DNA of 64,000 nucleotides from CAIQIA01 sp945861105 (lineage in GTDB: Bacteria > Cyanobacteriota > Cyanobacteriia > PCC-6307 > Cyanobiaceae). The stretch is from the NCBI GenBank assembly GCA_947488815.1, contig CANLCC010000006.1, forward strand, positions 1 to 64,000. Direction: 5' to 3'. The notes below the pieces were generated by a model. It was not told where the DNA came from. It was given only the letters and a program-made list of their open reading frames with translations, and searched no databases. The position numbers and the translations under genes are program-made. Positions 49,986 through 57,311 of this stretch are shown piece after piece (position 1 is the first letter of the stretch; every line of letters begins with the position of its first letter).

Positions 49986-50956
49986 GGCTGGACCGTCGTC
50001 GTCTGCTGCAGGGCCTGGCCGTGGCCACCGCCGGTCTGAGCTGGCGCCAGGACAGCTGGGCGATGGCGGGGCCTGACTGGGGCAGTCGCGGTCTGCCTGC
50101 GCCACCGGCCCTGAAGCCGGGGGATCGGCTGGCGGCCGTGGCACCGGGGACCTGGGTCACCGCCGAAGAACTGAATCGCAACGACGGTTGGACGGCCCTT
50201 TATGCCAGCTGGGGCTGGCAGCTCGACACACCGGCGGAAACCATGAACCGCTGGCACTACTTCGCCGGCCGGGATGGGGACCGAGCCCAGCTCTTGCAGC
50301 GGCTCTGGACCGATGGTCGTTATGCGGCACTGGTGTGCGTGGGCGGTGGCTGGGGAGCCCAGCGGGTCCTGGAGGCCGGCCTGAAGTTGCCAGCGGCCCC
50401 GAGGTGGTTCGTCGGATTTTCAGACAACTGCGCATTGCAGCTGGCACAGCTGGCCGCAGGCGGCGGAGGCGGCATCCACGGCTGGCGGGGGGAGCGGGTG
50501 CGACAGCTGCTGAGCGGCGTCGCTGTGGCCCCCTTGCAGGGACAGGGCTGGAGCAGCGGCAGGGCCACTGGTGCCCTGGTGGTCACCAACCTGACCGTGG
50601 CCACCCACCTCATCGGGACGCCATGGTTGCCAGATCTGAATGGGACGATCCTGGTGATCGAGGACACGGGCGAAGCGCCCTACAGGGTCGATCGATTGCT
50701 GACCCACTGGCGCACCGCCGGCCTGCTGCAGGGGCTGGCCGGTCTTGGCCTGGGTCGCTTTGACTGGACCTCGGACGGAGATGTGCTGCCCGGCGACCTG
50801 ACCATGGAAGAGGTGCTGCGCAACCGCTGCTGTGACCTGGGAATCCCGGTGGTGGGCCGGCTGCCGGTGGGTCACGGTCGACCGAATGAAGCCCTCCCCC
50901 AGGGGAGGAGGGCCGAACTCGACGGCAGCGGCGGCAGGCTGACGCTCCTCAGCTGA
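49982..50956 (+). CDS. S66 family LD-carboxypeptidase with Tat-like leader
   Basis: 324 residues. The N-terminus RLDRRRLLQGLAVATAG resembles a twin-arginine leader (RRxLL followed by a hydrophobic stretch). S66 signatures: GDRLAAVAPGTW, VCVGGGWGAQRVLE, nucleophile Ser in FVGFSDNCALQLA, and a C-terminal Glu/His-containing LEDTGEAPYRVDRLL and VGHGRPN. Cleaves the L,D-bond of tetrapeptides in peptidoglycan recycling or processing. Most S66 enzymes are cytoplasmic, so export would be notable. Coupled to purQ. Confidence 0.85.
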   Translation: MRLDRRRLLQGLAVATAGLSWRQDSWAMAGPDWGSRGLPAPPALKPGDRLAAVAPGTWVTAEELNRNDGWTALYASWGWQLDTPAETMNRWHYFAGRDGDRAQLLQRLWTDGRYAALVCVGGGWGAQRVLEAGLKLPAAPRWFVGFSDNCALQLAQLAAGGGGGIHGWRGERVRQLLSGVAVAPLQGQGWSSGRATGALVVTNLTVATHLIGTPWLPDLNGTILVIEDTGEAPYRVDRLLTHWRTAGLLQGLAGLGLGRFDWTSDGDVLPGDLTMEEVLRNRCCDLGIPVVGRLPVGHGRPNEALPQGRRAELDGSGGRLTLLS

Positions 50957-51545
50957 CAGCGGCGAAGAAGTCCTTGCTCTTCACGGGATCCGGGTTCATG
51001 GTGCGCTCACCAGGCGTCCAGTTGGCCGGGCAGACCTCATCGGGGTTCGACTGGACATGCTGGAACGCCTGCAGGATGCGCAGCGTCTCTTCAACATTGC
51101 GGCCAACCGGCAGGTTGTTGATCGTGGCGTGCTGAACGAAGCCTTCGGGGTCAATCAGGAAAAGACCGCGAAGTGCCACACCGGCGTCTTCGTCAAGCAC
51201 GTTGAAGGCACGGGCAATGTCCTTCTTCAGGTCTGCCACCAAGGGGTAGGCGATGTCGCCGAGGCCGCCCTGCTTGCGGTCGGTCTGAATCCAGGCCAGG
51301 TGGCTGAACTGGCTGTCGACTGAGACACCGAGGATTTCGGTGTTGCGGCTCGCGAAGTCGGCATGACGATCGCTGAAGGCCGTGATCTCGGTCGGGCAGA
51401 CGAAGGTGAAATCGAGGGGGTAGAAGAACAGAACCACGTATTTTCCGCGGTACTGGGAGAGGCTGATCTCCTTGAATTCCTGATCCACCACAGCAGTGGC
51501 GGTGAAGTCGGGGGCTTTCTGGCCCACACGGAGGGTGCTGGTCAT
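50949..51545 (-). CDS. Typical 2-Cys peroxiredoxin
   Basis: 198 residues from the ATG at 51545. Peroxidatic Cys in FYPLDFTFVCPTEIT and resolving Cys in DEVCPANWTPGE. The GGLG loop (KQGGLGDIAYP) of hyperoxidation-sensitive peroxiredoxins is present; the usual C-terminal YF reads FF (SKDFFAAVS). Detoxifies hydrogen and alkyl peroxides from photosynthesis. A 30-base dyad lies just upstream of the start. Confidence 0.96.
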   Translation of the reverse strand: MTSTLRVGQKAPDFTATAVVDQEFKEISLSQYRGKYVVLFFYPLDFTFVCPTEITAFSDRHADFASRNTEILGVSVDSQFSHLAWIQTDRKQGGLGDIAYPLVADLKKDIARAFNVLDEDAGVALRGLFLIDPEGFVQHATINNLPVGRNVEETLRILQAFQHVQSNPDEVCPANWTPGERTMNPDPVKSKDFFAAVS

Positions 51546-51570
51546 GGGAGGTGGCAACGCGGACGGCGCA

Positions 51571-51600
51571 CGGACTGGCTCGTTATGCGGAACCAGTCCG
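51571..51600. promoter_or_regulatory. Candidate operator dyad upstream of the peroxiredoxin gene
   Basis: CGGACTGG (51571-51578) and CCAGTCCG (51593-51600) form a perfect 8-base inverted repeat with a 14-base spacer. It is 25 bases from the peroxiredoxin start and also upstream of the divergent 96-residue gene. It fits an operator or an mRNA leader hairpin; no known regulator site is matched. Confidence 0.4.
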
Positions 51601-51668
51601 GCTTAGTGCCCGAACAAGTTACCACGGATGAAGCCAGGGACGTAGTGTGGTCAAAACAGCCTCTCTGT

Positions 51669-51959
51669 ATGCCCTGGGACCCGGCGCTGACGCGCAAATA
51701 CAACACCACCGGCCATTTTCGACTGCTCAATCAGCTGCGTTCTGAACTGAAGGCCCAACCCATTCTCCGCCAGGAGACCAGCAGCGGCGGGGGCACCCAA
51801 TCCCGACCGACCCCCAGCCGCACCGTGGAGGTCCGACCCCAGGGAAATCGTTTCCGTCGTTCCTATCAGCCCACGGCTTCAGCGGTTGACACCAATCGAA
51901 CAGCCGAAGGTGCACAGTCAACTTTCAAGGAGCGTTTGAGCGCCATTGACATGCGCTGA
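51669..51959 (+). CDS. Conserved-looking small cyanobacterial protein, 96 residues
   Basis: Start chosen at 51669, where MPWDPALTRKYNTTGHFRLL begins; I have the impression that this opening is conserved in other cyanobacteria. The frame is open further upstream, but that part runs through the peroxiredoxin gene and promoter. The first 40 residues look folded and helical (HFRLLNQLRSELK); the rest is Ser/Thr/Arg-rich and probably disordered. No membrane helix. Function unknown. Confidence 0.75.
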   Translation: MPWDPALTRKYNTTGHFRLLNQLRSELKAQPILRQETSSGGGTQSRPTPSRTVEVRPQGNRFRRSYQPTASAVDTNRTAEGAQSTFKERLSAIDMR

Positions 51960-51967
51960 ACGGATCC

Positions 51968-52008
51968 CAGTTCATGGCCATGCAGCATCAAGCTATGGCC
52001 ATGAACTG
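51968..52008. terminator. 14-bp perfect inverted repeat between convergent genes
   Basis: CAGTTCATGGCCAT (51968-51981) pairs with ATGGCCATGAACTG (51995-52008) around a 13-base loop. It begins 8 bases after the small gene's stop and lies 25 bases beyond the 3' end of tRNA-Met, so it can act as a bidirectional transcription stop. There is no T run on either strand. Confidence 0.65.
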
Positions 52009-52033
52009 ACCAAGCCCAGGGAGATGACAGGAA

Positions 52034-52107
52034 TGGCTCGGGGGAGACTTGAACTCCCGACCCCGGGGTTATGAATCCCGTGCTCTGACCAGCTGAGCTA
52101 CCGAGCC
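52034..52107 (-). tRNA. tRNA-Met (anticodon CAT)
   Basis: 74 bases on the minus strand. Acceptor GGCTCGG pairs with CCGAGCC plus discriminator A; D-arm TAGCTCAGCTGGTCAGAGCA; anticodon loop TTCATAA with CAT; T-arm GGGAG TTCAAGT CTCCC. The G1-C72 pair excludes an initiator tRNA; CAT may also be a lysidine-modified Ile tRNA, but the body resembles elongator Met. CCA is not encoded. Confidence 0.93.
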
Positions 52108-52133
52108 TGCCAAGCGTCGAGTGTACCCGACGA

Positions 52134-53057
52134 TCAGCTGCGAGAGGCGAGCAGGGCGATGGGGTTGACAGCCCCTGAACCAGGCACGACGATCTCGAAG
52201 TGCAGGTGGGGACCGGTGCTACGGCCGGTGCTGCCCATCTGCGCAATGGGCTGACCCTGCACCACCTCCTGACCTTTGCTCACCAGCAGGCGACTGTTGT
52301 GGGCATAGCGGGTGATGGTGCCATCGCGATGACTCACCTCAACCAGATAGCCGTAACCACCGTCGTTCCAGCCGGAGCTGATCACAGTGCCATCGGCGGC
52401 AGCGACGATGGGGGTGCCGACACTGTTGGCGATGTCAATGCCCCGGTGCATGCGGCCCCAGCGCCAGCCGTAGCCGGACGTCATGGTGCCCGCAGCAGGC
52501 CAGCCGAGACGACCGGGAGCCGATTGCTCACGCTGGGGGAGCAGAGGCAGGTCGGGCCAGCTCAGACCGCCGCTGCCACCCGGGAGGATGGCCAATGGCA
52601 GGCGAGCCCGGGCAGCTGCAGGAGCCAGCAGACGGGAGGTGACCTGGATCGGCGAAGCTTCAGAGGCGATCTTCGCAAATCTGGCCAGCGGATTCCTGGC
52701 CGGGGCCGTCATCCGAATATCGCTGGAATCGAGGGAGCGGACCTGCGCCAGGGTCTGGCGGGACAGCACAGGCAGTGCGACCCAGTCGTCGGGGCGCAGG
52801 CGATGGGCCACCGGCAGGCCATTGCTGTCACTCAGCAGTTCGGCCGAGAGATCAAGCTGGTCGGCAAGTTGCTGGAGGGTGATGGAAGAACGGACGCGAA
52901 CCCAGTTGGTGCTGGGTTCTGCGGCAATGAGCGTTGGACTAGGTGTGTTGAGTTCAGAACGGGAGCCAGCCTCAGAGTGTCCAGGGAGTCCAGAGCAGAC
53001 CGCAAGTGTGAGCGGAGCAGCAAAAGTTCCCAGAACAAGGAGAGTAGAAGGCTTCAT
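52134..53057 (-). CDS. M23 family (LytM-like) peptidoglycan endopeptidase
   Basis: 307 residues from the ATG at 53057 (MKPSTLLVLGTF); a longer start at 53222 runs into trmL and is unlikely. Signal peptide, then a LysM-like region around 50-105 (VRVRSSITLQQLADQLDLSA, then LRPDDWVALPV), then the M23 domain with MHRGIDIANSVGTPI (zinc His and Asp) and GPHLHFEI (HxH). Should be secreted to cleave cross-links. Upstream 60 bases are AT-richer than the window. Confidence 0.9.
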   Translation of the reverse strand: MKPSTLLVLGTFAAPLTLAVCSGLPGHSEAGSRSELNTPSPTLIAAEPSTNWVRVRSSITLQQLADQLDLSAELLSDSNGLPVAHRLRPDDWVALPVLSRQTLAQVRSLDSSDIRMTAPARNPLARFAKIASEASPIQVTSRLLAPAAARARLPLAILPGGSGGLSWPDLPLLPQREQSAPGRLGWPAAGTMTSGYGWRWGRMHRGIDIANSVGTPIVAAADGTVISSGWNDGGYGYLVEVSHRDGTITRYAHNSRLLVSKGQEVVQGQPIAQMGSTGRSTGPHLHFEIVVPGSGAVNPIALLASRS

Positions 53058-53113
53058 GCAGAAACAAACGAACGACAAACCCCGGGAGAAGCCAACATCT
53101 CGGAGCTTGGCAG

Positions 53114-53142
53114 ATATTACACACTGATCCGCAACAGCGCAA
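53114..53142 (-). promoter_or_regulatory. Candidate sigma70-type promoter of the M23 gene
   Basis: On the minus strand TTGCGC (53137-53142) and TAATAT (53114-53119) are separated by 17 bases. A TTGACA also occurs at 53144-53149 but is 24 bases from the -10 box. The transcript would start about 50 bases before the ATG at 53057. Unusually clear -10 box in this GC-rich window. Confidence 0.5.
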
Positions 53143-53181
53143 GTGTCAAATCGTACAGAATGCTTTTGATAGCCAGAAAAA

Positions 53182-53649
53182 TCAGTCGTGGAGAGGGTTT
53201 TGCAATTGCCGTAGAGCCTCACTCAACACAATCGCCACCGCAGATGCCAGGTTCAGGCAGCGCACCCCCGGCTCGATCATTGGGACGGTCAGCAGGTTGT
53301 CACATTCGCTCTTGACATCTGCCGGCAAGCCAGTCGTTTCACGACCGAACAGAAGCCAGTCCGAAGCTTGAAACCTGTGCTGATGGTAGATCTCACCACC
53401 GCGACTCGTCAGTCCCAGCAGTCGACCGTTGTCGTGGGCCCTTGCGGAGCGAAAGCTGCTCCAGGAAGGATGGCGTTCAAGGCGCACGTAGGGCCAGTAG
53501 TCGAGACCAGCCCTGCGCAGAGTGCGATCAGAGAGTTCAAAGCCCAGGGGTTCCACCAGATGCAGCTCGACGGCCATGGCGGCACAGGTGCGTGCCACAT
53601 TTCCGGTGTTTGGCGGGATCTCCGGTTCAAACAGGACGACTCGGGGCAT
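53182..53649 (-). CDS. trmL: tRNA (cytidine(34)-2'-O)-methyltransferase TrmL
   Basis: 155 residues from the ATG at 53649 (VVLFEPEIPPNTGNVARTC); the longer open frame to 53769 shadows cobU. SPOUT fold with the deep trefoil knot: LLFGRETTGLP, VPMIEPGVRCLNLASAVAIV. 2'-O-methylates the wobble base of tRNA-Leu. It starts 3 bases after the cobU stop on the same strand. Confidence 0.93.
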   Translation of the reverse strand: MPRVVLFEPEIPPNTGNVARTCAAMAVELHLVEPLGFELSDRTLRRAGLDYWPYVRLERHPSWSSFRSARAHDNGRLLGLTSRGGEIYHQHRFQASDWLLFGRETTGLPADVKSECDNLLTVPMIEPGVRCLNLASAVAIVLSEALRQLQNPLHD

Positions 53650-53651
53650 GG

Positions 53652-54242
53652 TCAGCAGCGGTGGCGGGGAACCGGCAGTGCCAGGCGATGCAACGGCAGC
53701 GCACGACCGGCGACGACCAACCAGTGCTCCGCGGCCCGCTGGGCCACCAGGCCGACCGCCTCCCCACAACGATCACGGAAGCAGCCGCCGATGCGGGTGG
53801 GGGGCACCACCCCCCAGCCCACTTCCTCGGCGACCAGCAGCGTCATGGCGTCCCTGCGGCCCTCAAGGGCCTGCAACAGCACGGCGAGCTCGTTCTGCCA
53901 GCCGGGTCCATCAAGGTCAAGATGGGCAGCGACCCAGTTGCCCAGGGCATCGATGAGCAACGTCTGACCCTCCAGCCCCTGGCCAGGGGCGAGGGCCTCA
54001 GCCAGGCCCCCCCCCACCTCGCGGAGTCCCCAGTGGGCCGGCCGGCGCTCCCGATGCAGGCGCAGGCGCTGCTGCCAGTCGGCGTCGTCGGGATGAAGGC
54101 CACCGGTGGCGAGGTAGGTGACGGGATTGCCGGGGGGCAACGAGGTGAGCAGATGTTCGGCCCACTCGCTCTTGCCCCCGCGGCTGGGACCGCAGATCAG
54201 CACAAGGCCCGGTATGGGGCCACCAGGGTCAACCACCCCCAT
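53652..54242 (-). CDS. cobU: Adenosylcobinamide kinase / guanylyltransferase
   Basis: 196 residues. P-loop GPSRGGKSEWAEHLL (normally GxARSGKS), substrate region ATGGLHPDDADWQQRLRLHRERRP, LLIDALGNWVA (Walker B-like) and VAEEVGWGVVP. Phosphorylates adenosylcobinamide and adds GMP in cobalamin (or pseudocobalamin) nucleotide-loop assembly. Its start overlaps the pxcA stop by 14 bases. No other cob genes are near. Confidence 0.92.
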   Translation of the reverse strand: MGVVDPGGPIPGLVLICGPSRGGKSEWAEHLLTSLPPGNPVTYLATGGLHPDDADWQQRLRLHRERRPAHWGLREVGGGLAEALAPGQGLEGQTLLIDALGNWVAAHLDLDGPGWQNELAVLLQALEGRRDAMTLLVAEEVGWGVVPPTRIGGCFRDRCGEAVGLVAQRAAEHWLVVAGRALPLHRLALPVPRHRC

Positions 54243-55389
54243 TCATGTTGCGCAAGGTTGCCACCGACGAAGGCGAAACACGATTGAGGTAACGGAAGAT
54301 CCAGTATTTGAAGATCGTCGCCAGGATGACCGGGAAGGTGGCAATGAACAGATCAATGAATTTCTGCTCAGGGGGCAGGCCCAGGTGTTCTGAAATCCCC
54401 TCCAGCAGAACGGTCCAACCTTCAGGACTGTGGAAGCCGACGAAAATGTCGGTGAAGAGGATGATCACAAACGCCTTGGCGCTGTCACTGAGGCCATAGA
54501 CCGTCTCGTCTAGAAACCCCCGCAGCACCCGCAGCTCTTCGCGGCCGAGCAGACAGACCAGAACAAAACCCACAAGGGCAATGCCATCGGCGAGCACATT
54601 CTTGATGGCGCTGCTGCTCTCACCGTCGGCCTCGTCCTTGAGTTCTGCGGCCCTCTCGGTGAGTTGCCGTCGCAGCTCGTCATTGCTTGGCTGCTCGCGG
54701 CCCTCGATCAGCGCCGCAAACTCCAGTTCCTCACGATAGAGACGCAGTTTCTCGACGGCCTTCTCCTCGAGGCGGGGCTTGGTGTAGCTGAGGAAGGCCA
54801 TCTGACCGCCATAGTGGTCGACCAGCGGCGAAATGACGTAGGCGCGGCTGACCTGTTGCAGCAGCAGAGGCACCAGCACCAACAGCAGCAGGATGCGAAG
54901 CGACACCAGGGTTGAATCGCGCCGCCGCCGAAAACCGGCCACGACACTGGCCTCGGCTTCAGGATTGAGCTGGTTGCGAACGTTGTCGAAGACACCCAGC
55001 AGGCTACGGGGCAGGGGATCGGGTCGTCTGCTGAAGGAAGCGGCCCCGCCGGCGCTGTAACGGCGCAGGACGGTTTCGATCAACTGAAGCTGGCGCAGTT
55101 CCTGGGGATCGAACTCGGCCCGGTGACGCTCAAGGTTGGCGACCAGCTCACGGCAGAGGGCGAGGCCCGTGCGGAATCGACGATGGATCTGGGCCTGGGT
55201 GGAGCGGGGCAGGCCCAGATCCACGTCGGTTCGGACCGGACGGTCCTCGAAGAATTCAAGCTCGAGGCCCTGAATCATCAGGGCCGCCTCATAGGCCTGC
55301 TCAAGGGACTCTGACAGCCGCACCCCAGCAGGACGCCGGGAGGAGGGATCGGCCCCGGAACCACCGAACCAGAGATTCAACCCCATCAT
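54229..55389 (-). CDS. pxcA: Proton extrusion protein PxcA (CemA-like)
   Basis: 386 residues from the ATG at 55389 (MMGLNLWF; 55440 would overlap psb32). A soluble N-terminal region (about 1-150), then the CemA core: helix LRILLLLVLVPLLLQQV, the QVSRAYVISPLVD segment, and helices near VLADGIALVGFVLVCLL, AFVIILFTDIFVGFHSPEGW and LFIATFPVILATIFKYWIFRYLNR. In Synechocystis it mediates light-induced H+ extrusion. Located beside psb32. Confidence 0.92.
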   Translation of the reverse strand: MMGLNLWFGGSGADPSSRRPAGVRLSESLEQAYEAALMIQGLELEFFEDRPVRTDVDLGLPRSTQAQIHRRFRTGLALCRELVANLERHRAEFDPQELRQLQLIETVLRRYSAGGAASFSRRPDPLPRSLLGVFDNVRNQLNPEAEASVVAGFRRRRDSTLVSLRILLLLVLVPLLLQQVSRAYVISPLVDHYGGQMAFLSYTKPRLEEKAVEKLRLYREELEFAALIEGREQPSNDELRRQLTERAAELKDEADGESSSAIKNVLADGIALVGFVLVCLLGREELRVLRGFLDETVYGLSDSAKAFVIILFTDIFVGFHSPEGWTVLLEGISEHLGLPPEQKFIDLFIATFPVILATIFKYWIFRYLNRVSPSSVATLRNMNGGG

Positions 55390-55421
55390 GGCTGCATTCC
55401 TCGTCGAGCCTGTTGCAAGCG

Positions 55422-56084
55422 TTAGCGGGAAAAGACCCACCAGGTGGCCATCGGCACGACCGTTCCGACGACCAGCAGAACGATGATCCAGGTGAAGGCG
55501 TTGCTGGACGCCGTCTCCTCTGCTGTCGGGATGTTTGTCTCCGGGATGGCGGGGACCACCTCAACGGGTTCCCCCGGGTCCTCGCCGCCGCCCAGCACCG
55601 TCTCCAGGCGGTCGAGGGCCGCCACGAGGGCCTGGCGGTAGAGGCCGCCATCCCGGAGGGGCTGGGCCATGGTGGTGCTGGCCGTGCTGTCGAGCAGATC
55701 CGCCGGGAGGGATCGCTGGACGCTGCTGTCTGCCCGCACGGAGGCCGTGTTCGATTGTGTGTCGATCAGCAGAAGCAGCTGGCCGTTGTCGGCCTGCTGC
55801 CAACGGGCGAGCAGGTCATCACCGAGGGCATCAAGGGTGAGGCCGTAATCGGGACGTCGCAGGGTGACGACACTGGCTGAGATGTGGGCCTGCTCCAGGG
55901 CATGGAGCCGTCGCTCCACTTCGGCGCGGGTGGAACGGCTGAGCACCGTGGCCGTGTCGAGCACATGGTCTGCGGGGGGCTGGGGCGGCAGATCAGCGGC
56001 TGCCACCGCCCAGGCTGGCGCCGATGGCAGCAGCAGCACGAGACCCAGCAGCAGCAGACAGCAGAACAGTCGCAGGCGCGCCAT
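55422..56084 (-). CDS. psb32: TPM-domain protein Psb32-like
   Basis: 220 residues. Signal peptide (about 1-26, ending PAWA), TPM domain (DTATVLSRSTRAEVERRL, SASVVTLRRPDYG, NGQLLLLIDTQSNTASV), an acidic/Pro linker and a C-terminal membrane helix (AFTWIIVLLVVGTVVPMATWWV). Psb32 in cyanobacteria and its plant homologue help photosystem II repair from photodamage. The C-terminus end is 32 bases from the pxcA start. Confidence 0.85.
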   Translation of the reverse strand: MARLRLFCCLLLLGLVLLLPSAPAWAVAAADLPPQPPADHVLDTATVLSRSTRAEVERRLHALEQAHISASVVTLRRPDYGLTLDALGDDLLARWQQADNGQLLLLIDTQSNTASVRADSSVQRSLPADLLDSTASTTMAQPLRDGGLYRQALVAALDRLETVLGGGEDPGEPVEVVPAIPETNIPTAEETASSNAFTWIIVLLVVGTVVPMATWWVFSR

Positions 56085-56119
56085 GACAGAAGCCGTTGAT
56101 CGGGGCAGTCTGACCTCCT

Positions 56120-56554
56120 TCAGGCCACCGGGCCAGGGGCCAGGGCATCCCGGTGCAGAAGACCCATCACTTCCACGATGGCCGCCGTCCGTTCCGGAGG
56201 CAATCCGATGGCAGCGGTGAGCGTGTCGATGAACCGATGCTCCTCGGGAAGGAGCTGCCGGTCGGCGGCGATGAGCTCGAGGGCAACGGCCAGGGCTGTC
56301 TCCCGCTGGGGCACCGTCAGTCCCTGCACCGCCCAGCCGACGAGGGCTTCACCACCATGCTGCCGCCAGAGCTGCAGCAGACGATCGATCAGGGACGCCA
56401 TGGCCGTCTCTGCCATCGACCGGTACGGGCTCCGCCAGTCAAGTTGCTGGCGCAGACTATGGCTCTCGGCCTTGTTGAGCTGGCCGTCACTGCCGACTGC
56501 CGCGAGGCAGATGGCGACAAAGGCTTCGCTGGCATCAGGGACTGGCAGGTCCAT
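56120..56554 (-). CDS. TerB-like family protein
   Basis: 144 residues from the ATG at 56554; starts at 56587 or 56605 would run into the divergent gene. TerB/DUF533-like helical fold: FVAICLAAVGSDGQLNKAESHSLRQQL and ALELIAADRQLLPEEHRFIDTL read in pieces, each with the family's AxxDGxLxxxE-type acidic loop (GSDGQLNKAE, AADRQLLPEE). TerB domains bind metal or membranes in tellurite/stress operons; no tellurite genes are near, so the role is open. Confidence 0.75.
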   Translation of the reverse strand: MDLPVPDASEAFVAICLAAVGSDGQLNKAESHSLRQQLDWRSPYRSMAETAMASLIDRLLQLWRQHGGEALVGWAVQGLTVPQRETALAVALELIAADRQLLPEEHRFIDTLTAAIGLPPERTAAIVEVMGLLHRDALAPGPVA

Positions 56555-56585
56555 GGGGCTGGTGACGGACCCCCCTATTACAGCC

Positions 56586-57311
56586 ATGCCCACACCCGCC
56601 CGCATCGTTCTTGCCCTTGGCGTTCTCGGTCTGGCCCTGACGCTGCTGAACCAGCTGCTGGCCGGACCACCGGGGTCACTGCTGCCCCCACCCCTGGAGC
56701 GGGCATCGGTGCTGGCAAGCCTGGAGGCGGTTCTGCTGCTGCTGGTGGCGATCCTCTGGACCCGGGCTCAGCCGCAGCCGGCGGAACGGGTGGTGCTGGA
56801 GGCGCCGGAGGGCTTTGAGCTCGCAGCCGATCTTGACGACTCCCTGCGGCAGGAGCTGGCCTGGGGCACGGCGATGCTGCTCACGGCCACACCGGCGGCC
56901 AGCCTGCTGGTGATCTGGGAGGGCCGGGTGCTGGCCCGCCGCGGTCGCCTCGGGGCAGAGGCATTCAGGGACGGTCCCATCAGCGAACGCTGCCGCAGCC
57001 GCGGACGGCCGATCGGTCTGGTGAATCTGGCCCTTTACCCCGGGGCTGCCGAGTTCGCCTATCTGCCCCGCGGGGTCCCGGCGGTGCTGCTCCAGCCCTT
57101 GGGAAGCCGGGGGCTGGTGATCCTGGGGGGCTGGGCGCCAAGGTGCTTCAGCAGCAGCGACGAACGCTGGCTCGAGGGCTGGGCCGAGCGGCTCAGAACG
57201 CAATGGCTCGAGGGGATGGCTGCGACGGCGGAGGCGGGGGTTGGGGACGCTGGCGACCGGGGGGAACCTGCAGCACCGTCGTCACCCGCTGCCCAGGCGC
57301 CGCCACCGTGA
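56586..57311 (+). CDS. Cytochrome b6 c-heme cofactor assembly factor (CCB2/CCB4-like)
   Basis: 241 residues from the ATG at 56586. Two N-terminal membrane helices (IVLALGVLGLALTLLNQLL and VLASLEAVLLLLVAILW) followed by a soluble domain with the family's LRQELAWGTAMLLTATPAASLLV and GGWAPRCFSSSDERWLEGWAERL segments. CCB proteins attach heme c(i) to cytochrome b6 on the stromal/cytoplasmic side. The Pro/Ala tail overlaps the LptC-like gene by 119 bases. Confidence 0.75.
   Translation: MPTPARIVLALGVLGLALTLLNQLLAGPPGSLLPPPLERASVLASLEAVLLLLVAILWTRAQPQPAERVVLEAPEGFELAADLDDSLRQELAWGTAMLLTATPAASLLVIWEGRVLARRGRLGAEAFRDGPISERCRSRGRPIGLVNLALYPGAAEFAYLPRGVPAVLLQPLGSRGLVILGGWAPRCFSSSDERWLEGWAERLRTQWLEGMAATAEAGVGDAGDRGEPAAPSSPAAQAPPP

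Noticed and set aside
56120..56554. Tellurite-resistance operon
   Set aside because: Only one TerB-like gene with no TerC, TerD or TerZ partners; neighbours are photosynthesis genes.
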